From positions 1-9,955 of the forward strand of contig JALHTV010000064.1 of NCBI GenBank assembly GCA_022866005.1: 9,955 nt of DNA. Reading direction: 5' to 3'. The notes beneath the pieces were generated by a model. The model did no database searches. It saw only the letters and a list, made by a program, of their open reading frames with translations, and was not told where the DNA came from. The stretch comes from Phycisphaerae bacterium (lineage in GTDB: Bacteria > Planctomycetota > Phycisphaerae > SM23-33). The stretch's first letter is position 1; every line of letters begins with the position of its first letter. Below, piece after piece: positions 1-4,647 of this stretch. The translations under genes and the position numbers were made by a program.

Positions 1-2
1 AT

Positions 3-251
3 CTGCGCGAGATCGAGCGATTGCTAGGCAAGGCCATTCCCGTGCTGCACCACTCGATCAAGACGGCAGCGCCGGTGATTGCGGAGGGCGGACTGCACCC
101 CAGGCAGGTTTCGGCACGAACCGGCCAGGCTGTCCGTGCCGCGCACAAACCTGCCACGCCCCAGCAGCAGAAGGACGATTTCTGGCGCAGCCGTCGAAAG
201 CACAGTACGCGGGGTTGGGCAAAGCCCAGGTTCAAACGTCGGGGCAGGTGA
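3..251 (+). CDS. Probable DEAD-box RNA helicase (RhlE type), C-terminal tail, 5' partial
   Basis: The window opens inside a plus-strand frame of 82 codons ending in TGA at 249-251. It begins LREIERLLGKAIPV, which matches the segment just after the helicase C-terminal core in RhlE-type DEAD-box RNA helicases, where an 'I..IE..LG..IP' helix closes the RecA2 domain. The remainder is a low-complexity tail rich in Lys, Arg and Gln that ends with clustered basic residues (SRRKH and later RFKRRGR). Such a tail is typical of these enzymes and helps bind RNA. Members unwind short RNA duplexes with ATP during ribosome assembly and RNA decay in the cytoplasm. None of the helicase motifs (Q, DEAD, SAT, HRIGR) lies inside the window, so the call rests on about 14 residues plus the tail. 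Another nucleic-acid-binding protein with a basic tail is possible. Confidence 0.55.
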   Translation: MREIERLLGKAIPVLHHSIKTAAPVIAEGGLHPRQVSARTGQAVRAAHKPATPQQQKDDFWRSRRKHSTRGWAKPRFKRRGR

Positions 252-456
252 CGCGGTCGAATGCCCGCCACCAGTCGCAACGACCAAGGTCCGCTGCGTC
301 ATCCACATCGCCAACCGGGGCGTGGGCCTGCCCCCCTGGCAAGGATTCGTGCAAGCGCCCGAGCTCATATGCAAAGACTCGTGGAAGGGTTCAATGCGTA
401 CTTCGCGCACCACGACTTCCCTTGTTGACCAAGAGGATTCATGCTCTACTATCACC
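252..456. other. Intergenic stretch, no gene recognised
   Basis: This is the 205-base gap between the helicase tail and the next credible gene. Frames here are open on both strands only because the DNA is GC-rich. Their translations lack any recognisable motif and show no third-position GC bias. A 19-codon frame from ATG 369 to a TGA at 426-428 reads like ordinary protein (MQRLVEGFNAYFAHH), but it has no ribosome binding site and is too short to call. No terminator hairpin with a T-run was seen after the helicase stop. Confidence 0.4.
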
Positions 457-1095
457 ATGCAATGGCTCCTAAGCTTTCTTTCCGGCCTGGTGGCAACGCC
501 GATTGTCATAGGACTGGCGGCATGGTTTGGCAAGGTATGGGCGGGACGCATTCTGGAGAAGGATCGGGCGAAATACCAGACGAGCATGGAAACGATTCTT
601 GCTGACCTGCGAACGAGAGACACGAAGGAATTGCTTGTCCATCGACTCCAATTTGAGAAGGAGTTCGAGGTCTACAAGGAACTCTGGACGGCTGCTTTGA
701 AGTATGCGGTAGCCCTCAATAGCGTCTGTGGCCCTAAGTTGGTTGCCCCACAGGTTTCATCCCAGGATCTCGAACAAGCCCTTGAAGCCTCGTACAACCG
801 TCTGCGCGACACGGTTCATGATAATCGCCCGTTCTATTCGCCGGATGTGTACACGATCGCGAAGAACATGTTGGATGCACTGTTTGGCCCCCTTCAGATA
901 CGCACCGACCTGCAGAAGCTTGCGGGACTTCAGGGCAAGGAATTCAACAACGAGAGAAACCAACTATTACTAGAACAGGCAGAGATTCCAGGTAAGTTTA
1001 GGAAACACCTGGACGAACTATGCCTCGCAATCCGGCGCCGTGTGTGGAGTACCACGTCATCGGGATGGGATCGGCCCCCCAACCCCGCCGGCTAG
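457..1095 (+). CDS. Membrane-anchored coiled-coil protein of unknown function
   Basis: This is a 212-residue protein that I do not recognise by name. Residues about 4-24 form one hydrophobic segment (LLSFLSGLVATPIVIGLAAW), probably a membrane anchor. A charged, heptad-like helical stretch follows at about 30-80 and includes LQFEKEFEVYKELW, a pattern that recurs in small bacterial 'one membrane helix plus coiled coil' proteins of unknown role. Residues 100-195 look all-helical and soluble. I chose ATG 457 because it sits directly before the membrane segment and the upstream frame has no hydrophobic or protein-like character. The nearest purine-rich stretch (AAGAGGA, 431-437) is 19 bases away, so the start is uncertain. 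Codon use is less GC-biased than in the genes beyond 2458, and the integrase/tRNA scar lies just downstream, so it may be horizontally acquired. The last 15 residues (Ser/Thr/Pro/Gly-rich) may be non-native sequence added at a junction. Confidence 0.6.
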   Translation: MQWLLSFLSGLVATPIVIGLAAWFGKVWAGRILEKDRAKYQTSMETILADLRTRDTKELLVHRLQFEKEFEVYKELWTAALKYAVALNSVCGPKLVAPQVSSQDLEQALEASYNRLRDTVHDNRPFYSPDVYTIAKNMLDALFGPLQIRTDLQKLAGLQGKEFNNERNQLLLEQAEIPGKFRKHLDELCLAIRRRVWSTTSSGWDRPPNPAG

Positions 1096-1143
1096 CGGTT
1101 TTGGGTGCTGGCTAAGCAGTTGCCAGCAAGCACATGTAGAAGT

Positions 1144-1289
1144 TCAGTCGTTGCCTAGCGCCACCGCGGGCAGGTCTGCCGTGCCGAACGCGGGTAGTGC
1201 ATCAACCGCAGCGCCCACGTCCAGCAGCACCAGGTCGGTGTAGATGTTCATCGTCAGTTCCAGCGACGAGTGCCGCATCGCCGCCATCG
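1144..1289 (-). pseudogene. Tyrosine recombinase (phage-type integrase), C-terminal remnant
   Basis: Read on the minus strand, this stretch encodes AMAAMRHSSLELTMNIYTD followed by a short tail (LLDVGAAVDALP...) ending in TGA at 1144-1146. The MRHSS motif with a tyrosine ten residues later is the end of the catalytic domain of tyrosine recombinases. The histidine (codon 1270-1272) corresponds to the box III His/Trp and the tyrosine (codon 1240-1242) to the nucleophile that attacks DNA. The tail with '.LLDV.GAV.ALP' is typical of integrases in planctomycete genomes. Everything N-terminal (core-binding domain, first catalytic Arg, Lys, HxxR) is missing, because the frame runs directly into tRNA-Gly sequence at 1290. 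It is therefore a non-functional fragment, probably of the enzyme that once inserted an element at this tRNA. The frame stays open across the junction to about 1347, but that part is tRNA-derived sequence, not integrase. Confidence 0.8.
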
Positions 1290-1336
1290 CCAGCTTCCCA
1301 AGCTGGACGTCGAGGGTTCGAATCCCTTCGCCCGCT
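1290..1336 (+). tRNA. tRNA-Gly(CCC), 3' half only; probable att site scar
   Basis: The sequence has perfect tRNA geometry from position 27 onward. The anticodon stem is CCAGC (1290-1294) with GCTGG (1302-1306) around the loop TTCCCAA, giving anticodon CCC. A 5-base variable region (1307-1311) follows. The T stem is GAGGG/CCCTT around the loop TTCGAAT (1312-1328). The 3' acceptor strand is CGCCCGC (1329-1335), followed by T at 1336, matching the U73 discriminator usual for bacterial tRNA-Gly. No CCA is encoded. The expected 5' half (acceptor GCGGGCG and the D arm) is absent, and the preceding bases are integrase codons. This half cannot be a functional tRNA. A 3' tRNA half beside an integrase fragment is the classic mark of integration of a mobile element into a tRNA gene, so I read it as an attachment-site copy (attL or attR). 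Confidence 0.85.
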
Positions 1337-1539
1337 TTTTGAAGCACCGCAGTGCCGGGTCTCGGGACAGGCCATTGGGGCGCTGACGCAGGCTGCAGTG
1401 ATGAGAGCGCCCGGCGCCGAGTGGGTGAGGAGATGCTTCACAGAGACTCGACACCGAAGGCGACGCGTCGTTGCGGGGATGGCTGATCGGAGGGGTTGTA
1501 CGAGTCGCTGCTGCACCCCAGGTTGTGCGGAGCAAAGTG
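1337..1539. other. Intergenic stretch between tRNA scar and peptidase gene
   Basis: These 203 bases hold no credible gene. A run of five T's (1336-1340) directly follows the tRNA acceptor strand and could be the original tRNA's transcription stop. Open frames on both strands give Arg/Ala/Cys-rich translations typical of non-coding GC-rich DNA. The promoter of the downstream peptidase gene must lie here, but no clear -35/-10 pair stands out. Confidence 0.35.
1529..1532 (+). promoter_or_regulatory. Ribosome binding site GGAG for the trypsin-like peptidase
   Basis: GGAG lies 7 bases before ATG 1540. It favours that start over the in-frame ATG further upstream at 1471, whose extra 23 residues have no protein-like character. 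An in-frame GTG at 1537 is the only close alternative. Confidence 0.55.
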
Positions 1540-2424
1540 ATGAATGGCCCTGATCCTAAGAACGCAAATGAGATGGCCTCATGGCCCGATGATTGGTGGA
1601 AGGACCAGCGGGTCGCAGTCCAGCTATCGCATTGCTTTGCGGATCATGTGTTGGGTCTGGGGGTGGGGTTCACGGTTGATGGGAAGCCTGCGTACGACTG
1701 GCTTACCGGTTTCTTGCTTCAACTGGGCGATCTTGTCTTCTGGGTTACGGCCGGGCATGTCATCGACCGTATCCAGGAACTCTTGGCCCATCCGCGAGTC
1801 AAGTTGCACGCGGCCTCCTTCAATGACGATTTCCCACACCCGTCCGCCTCCAACGTGCCTGTGCCCCTGGGGGATCTCGCGATATACAGAGACAAAGCGG
1901 TTGACTTTGGAGCAGTCTTCCTACGCCCAGGGTATGCAACCCCATTGCTCGCAAATTCTAGCATCAAGCCGCTGACCCCGGAGATTTGGCACGCGCACGA
2001 GAAGGCAAAGCCCGATGGGTATTATCTTGTTGGGATTCCTTCGCAATGGTGTGAGGTCGAAGAGATTGCCAGATCTGACAAGGGCGTTCTCGTGGTTGAT
2101 CGAGCGCGTCTAGTCTGTGCTCCTGTTGAGCGAATTGACCCTGAGGATTGCCGGGAGGGAGATGGATTCTGGGGTGATCCTAAAGCTTTCTATGGGAAGG
2201 TGTTGTACGTCTGGAAGAGCCGCGCAGAGAAGCTCGACGACATTGCTGGGATGAGTGGGGGGCCGATACTATCAATCGAACGAACCCAGCAATCGCGGCT
2301 CAAGTACCGACTGTTTGGGGTGCAGAGCGTGTGGCTACCAGGTAGAAGAATACTAAGGGCCGAGCCTATTTCTAGAGTTGTTGATATCATCAAGAGTTGG
2401 TTCAGCCCGACGAATGACCCTTGA
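1540..2424 (+). CDS. Cytoplasmic trypsin-like serine peptidase
   Basis: This 294-residue protein carries the three signature blocks of the chymotrypsin/trypsin fold in the right order. They are WVTAGHV (His73, replacing the usual TAAHC), VDFGAVFL (Asp122, the 'DxAxL' block) and AGMSGGP (Ser239, equivalent to GDSGGP). The full catalytic triad is therefore intact, with Gly237 for the oxyanion hole region. There is no signal peptide or membrane segment, so it should act inside the cell, unlike HtrA/DegP proteases. It also lacks a C-terminal PDZ domain: only about 50 residues follow the serine block and they end in a basic/aromatic helix. Codon use is mixed at third positions, unlike the strongly GC3-biased genes after 2458, and it sits next to an integrase/tRNA scar, so horizontal acquisition is likely. 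Stand-alone cytoplasmic trypsin-like domains occur in several bacterial defence and signalling contexts, but no partner that would fix the role is visible here. The substrate is unknown. Confidence 0.75.
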   Translation: MNGPDPKNANEMASWPDDWWKDQRVAVQLSHCFADHVLGLGVGFTVDGKPAYDWLTGFLLQLGDLVFWVTAGHVIDRIQELLAHPRVKLHAASFNDDFPHPSASNVPVPLGDLAIYRDKAVDFGAVFLRPGYATPLLANSSIKPLTPEIWHAHEKAKPDGYYLVGIPSQWCEVEEIARSDKGVLVVDRARLVCAPVERIDPEDCREGDGFWGDPKAFYGKVLYVWKSRAEKLDDIAGMSGGPILSIERTQQSRLKYRLFGVQSVWLPGRRILRAEPISRVVDIIKSWFSPTNDP

Positions 2425-2457
2425 TGCCCCGGTCAGATCCATGTAGAGGATAAAGGC

Positions 2458-3669
2458 ATGAGACACGTGATTGCGGCTGTTGCGCTGGTGGCGGTCTTGG
2501 GCACCGTGGTCCCCTTGGCCGGCGGTGGGGAGTTGAAGCCGGTGGCGAAGGGCCTGGAGGACCAGCTAGGGGGCGTGTCGGGGACGGCTCCCTGCGGCTC
2601 AGCGCGGGGCGCCAGCGGCCTGACGAGCCGCAAGGCCGTGGTCGCCAGCTTCCCCGTCGGCCCTGGCCAGACCGTCAAGGTGGCCGTGGACTATTCCAAT
2701 GACTCTCTCACCCAGCCCGACTTGGTGCGGTTCGACTTCGCCGGCACGGGCGCGTTCAATGACACGCAGGTCGCCAAGGTTCGATGGACCGGGGGCAACG
2801 TGGGGCGCTTCGGGCCGACCACGATGACGGTGCAGCACAGCGGCAGGACGCTGCCGGTGGCCGTCCAAGGCTACTGCCTCAACCGCGGTCAAGAAGGGGG
2901 ACAGGGATACACCGTGGGGGCCGGCTTCGTCACCGCGGCCGAGGGGCCATGCCAATTCGGCCAGAAGTCCTACACGGTGCGCGTCGTGGACGGCAGCGGC
3001 AACCTGAGCCTCCGCGACGGCCTGAAGCTGCCGGTGGTTGGCGGCGACCCGGGCCAGGCTGTGATGAGTCAAAACGCCGATAAGGTCGCCGTCCTGTCTG
3101 GGGACGGCAAGGAGCTCTCCTGGGGCTACTATGGCCAGCCGCTGTGCGTGGACGGTGCGTGGTACACCTTCACCATTTCAGACGACCAGACCTCCATCAG
3201 CGCCGCCAAGCTGGAAGTGCCCATGGCCGAACTGCGTGCGGCCGCGGCCGAGTGGCGGGCGATGCTCGTGGGCCGCACCTACGTTCTGGAGTTGTCGGGC
3301 GGCAAGGAGCCGATGAGCATCCCCGCGGACAGCTACGCCCTGGGCGTGTGCGCGGAGGTCGCCCTCCGCGACGGGCGCCGCGCGGGCGAGGTGACGTGCA
3401 CGGGCGATGCCAAGCCCCTGGTCAAGGCCGAGGCCGGAAAGGCAGTGGAACTGCCGGCGCTCACCCCGCTGCGGGGAAAGGTGAAGGCCGAGCAGCGCGG
3501 GGACACCGTGGTCTTTTCCTTTGAGAGCAAGGCGGCCTCGGGGCTGGCGGTGTCCACCCTGTTCGTGGCTGATGAGCAGGGCCGGATGAGCCAACCGCAG
3601 CCGCCGCGGGTGAAGGTCTTCGATGCCCGTGGCAAGCTCATCTATCAGGCCGATCTTCAGTATGGCTGA
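2458..3669 (+). CDS. Secreted protein of unknown function, apparent C-terminal truncation by TGA
   Basis: This frame encodes 403 residues up to a TGA. ATG 2458 is supported by AGAGGA at 2445-2450, 7 bases upstream. Residues 1-24 form a signal peptide (MRHVIAAVALVAVLGTVVPLAG), so the protein is exported. I do not recognise the family. Residues about 55-190 and 330-403 look like beta-sandwich domains: alternating hydrophobic strands, and a last segment VKVFDARGKLIYQADL typical of Ig-like modules. DGSGNLSLRD at 178-187 resembles a calcium-binding loop. Six cysteines (46, 140, 165, 230, 298, 314) are consistent with disulfides in an exported protein. The frame continues past the TGA without another stop and with the same codon bias to 3795, so the natural product is probably 444 residues (see the next entry). 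A solute-, metal- or cell-surface-related role is possible, but nothing in the sequence decides it. Confidence 0.7.
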   Translation: MRHVIAAVALVAVLGTVVPLAGGGELKPVAKGLEDQLGGVSGTAPCGSARGASGLTSRKAVVASFPVGPGQTVKVAVDYSNDSLTQPDLVRFDFAGTGAFNDTQVAKVRWTGGNVGRFGPTTMTVQHSGRTLPVAVQGYCLNRGQEGGQGYTVGAGFVTAAEGPCQFGQKSYTVRVVDGSGNLSLRDGLKLPVVGGDPGQAVMSQNADKVAVLSGDGKELSWGYYGQPLCVDGAWYTFTISDDQTSISAAKLEVPMAELRAAAAEWRAMLVGRTYVLELSGGKEPMSIPADSYALGVCAEVALRDGRRAGEVTCTGDAKPLVKAEAGKAVELPALTPLRGKVKAEQRGDTVVFSFESKAASGLAVSTLFVADEQGRMSQPQPPRVKVFDARGKLIYQADLQYG

Positions 3670-3795
3670 GGCGGCACCTGCTCGCACGCATGGCGCGTGC
3701 CCTCAAATCTCAAAGGCAGCATGACCGCCCAGGCCGAGTACGACGCCGGACCCTTCCCCGTGCAGATGGAGAAGGCGACCTTCGTGGTGAGGTAG
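3670..3795 (+). pseudogene. In-frame continuation of the secreted protein beyond TGA 3667-3669
   Basis: Directly after the TGA the same frame runs for 41 codons to a TAG at 3793-3795. It begins GGTCSHAWRVPSNLKG and ends with a beta-strand-like EKATFVVR. Almost every codon from ATG 3721 onward ends in G or C (ATG ACC GCC CAG GCC GAG...), the same strong bias as in the upstream 403 codons, so this was recently under coding selection. The segment completes the C-terminal beta-sandwich that the TGA would cut mid-strand (…QYG-stop-GGTC…). Either the TGA is a fresh nonsense mutation or sequencing error, most simply from TGC or TGT for cysteine (giving CGGTC), or it encodes selenocysteine. An internal ATG at 3721 gives only 24 codons and has no good ribosome binding site, so it is not a separate gene. 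Confidence 0.65.
3684..3700 (+). other. Hairpin 14 bases after the in-frame TGA
   Basis: GCACGC (3684-3689) pairs perfectly with GCGTGC (3695-3700) around the 5-base loop ATGGC. The loop begins 20 bases after the TGA. This is about where a bacterial selenocysteine insertion element would sit, but the loop starts with A-T rather than containing a G in its first two bases, so the match to the usual pattern is imperfect. In GC-rich coding DNA a 6-base-pair hairpin can arise by chance. Confidence 0.3.
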
Positions 3796-3813
3796 CCTCG
3801 TTCCAGTGATCCA

Positions 3814-3831
3814 GGGGACATGCTGGGGACA
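3814..3831 (+). repeat. Two direct copies of GGGGACA, 11 bases apart
   Basis: GGGGACA occurs at 3814-3820 and 3825-3831 in the gap between the secreted-protein gene and the SGNH esterase. The second copy runs into GACAGTGTC, a short palindrome. Clusters of GGGACA-type words occur at the ends of REP/IS200-like elements in many bacteria, so this may be the edge of such an element, but no transposase is present in the window. Confidence 0.25.
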
Positions 3832-3899
3832 GTGTCTACCGAGGCGCGCGAGCGAAACGCTTCTTGCCGCAGCGGTGGCGAGCCCGCATAATGTCAATA

Positions 3900-3945
3900 C
3901 CGGGGCCGGGCGGACGATCCGGCTGGATCGTGCCCCCGGCCGCGG
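3900..3945 (+). promoter_or_regulatory. Strong two-tier hairpin just upstream of the esterase ribosome binding site
   Basis: The inner stem is ACGATCC (3914-3920) paired with GGATCGT (3925-3931) around the loop GGCT. The outer stem is GGCCGGG (3904-3910) paired with CCCGGCC (3935-3941), separated from the inner stem by a 3x3 internal loop. Three more pairs lie beyond a single mismatch (CCG 3900-3902 with CGG 3943-3945). In total 17 pairs form in 46 bases. No T-run follows, so it is not a typical intrinsic terminator. It ends 6 bases before the purine-rich ribosome binding site of the SGNH gene, so it may be a 5' leader structure, an operator (two-fold symmetric ACGATCC/GGATCGT) or a mobile palindromic repeat. 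Confidence 0.5.
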
Positions 3946-3951
3946 GTGTTT

Positions 3952-3962
3952 GAGAGAGAGGG
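3952..3962 (+). promoter_or_regulatory. Ribosome binding site supporting a GTG start
   Basis: GAGAGAGAGGG ends 6 bases before GTG 3969. This supports the non-ATG start of the SGNH esterase. No ATG in the same frame lies before the GDSIT catalytic block. Confidence 0.6.
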
Positions 3963-3968
3963 CCAGCG

Positions 3969-4601
3969 GTGCTCTTGAGGCAAGGCGATCACGTCCTGTT
4001 CTTCGGCGACAGCATCACCGACGCCGGCCGGCGCGAGAAGCACAACCACAATGACCACCTGGGGGTCGGCTACGTCGCTGTGGTCGCGTCGGTCCTGCTC
4101 GCCAGGTGCCCCGAGCTTACGCTCACGTTCACCAACCGCGGCTTCAGCAGCAATCGCGTGTACGACTTGGAGAAGCGCCTCCAGGACGACGTGATCGACC
4201 TGAAGCCCACGGTGGTCAGCATCCTGGTCGGCATCAACGACACGTGGCATCAGTACAGCCGCAACCTGCCCAGCCCCCTGGAGGACTTCCGGGCCGCCTA
4301 CCGGCGGATCTGCACGCGAATCCGGGACGAGCTGGGCGCGCGGCTGGTCATCTGCGAGCCATTTCTGCTGCACTTTCCCGAGGACCGCGCGGCCTGGCGC
4401 GAGGACCTGGACGGTCGCCTCCAGGCCATTCGCCAGATTGGCGCAGAATGCGCCTCGGTGTACATTCCGTTGGACGGCCTGTTCGCCGCGGCCGGGCGCA
4501 AGGCCCCGGCGGCCTACTGGGTGGGCGACGGCGTGCATCCCACGCCCGCCGGCCACGGCCTGATCGCCGACGCCTGGCTCCAGGCCGTCTGTGGCGCCTG
4601 A
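3969..4601 (+). CDS. SGNH/GDSL-family esterase, probable carbohydrate acetylesterase
   Basis: This 210-residue protein has all four SGNH hydrolase blocks. FFGDSITDAG contains the nucleophile Ser15, NRGFSSNRV contains Gly58 of the oxyanion hole, LVGINDTW contains Asn90, and GDGVHPTPAGH contains Asp187 and His190 of the triad. The family cleaves acyl esters. This subgroup, with 'YDLEKRLQ.D..DLKP..VSILVGINDTW', is common near polysaccharide-degradation genes and is usually taken to remove O-acetyl groups from sugars, although lysophospholipids or other esters cannot be excluded. There is no signal peptide (residues 1-14 are already the first beta strand), so it should act in the cytoplasm on imported oligosaccharides. 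The GTG start has a good ribosome binding site. It lies 46 bases before a secreted acetylesterase homologue in the same direction, suggesting a common transcript and a shared substrate class. Length and motifs are normal. Confidence 0.85.
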   Translation: MLLRQGDHVLFFGDSITDAGRREKHNHNDHLGVGYVAVVASVLLARCPELTLTFTNRGFSSNRVYDLEKRLQDDVIDLKPTVVSILVGINDTWHQYSRNLPSPLEDFRAAYRRICTRIRDELGARLVICEPFLLHFPEDRAAWREDLDGRLQAIRQIGAECASVYIPLDGLFAAAGRKAPAAYWVGDGVHPTPAGHGLIADAWLQAVCGA

Positions 4602-4634
4602 GGCGTCCGCGTCGTCGGGTCGGTCCGTAGTGAA

Positions 4635-4638
4635 AGGA
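4635..4638 (+). promoter_or_regulatory. Ribosome binding site AGGA for the acetylesterase homologue
   Basis: AGGA within GAAAGGAAAG sits 9 bases before ATG 4648. It fixes the start so that the protein begins with a signal peptide. The longer frame from 4591 would overlap the SGNH gene and put 19 residues ahead of that signal. Confidence 0.55.
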
Positions 4639-4647
4639 AAGCCCGTC

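Noticed and set aside
24..623. A 199-codon minus-strand frame across the helicase tail and the start of the coiled-coil gene
   Set aside because: It spans a coding/non-coding boundary, has no motif, and its composition is Arg/Ser/His-rich as expected for chance frames.
93..1522. The 12-mer CTGCACCCCAGG at both 93-104 and 1511-1522, a possible direct repeat bounding an element
   Set aside because: A shared 12-mer is expected by chance in about 10 kb of GC-rich DNA, and the flanks show no further similarity.
1202..1535. Minus-strand frames containing KGFEPSTSSLGSW or similar
   Set aside because: These residues are the translation of the tRNA-Gly T-arm and anticodon arm in another frame, a well-known source of spurious proteins.
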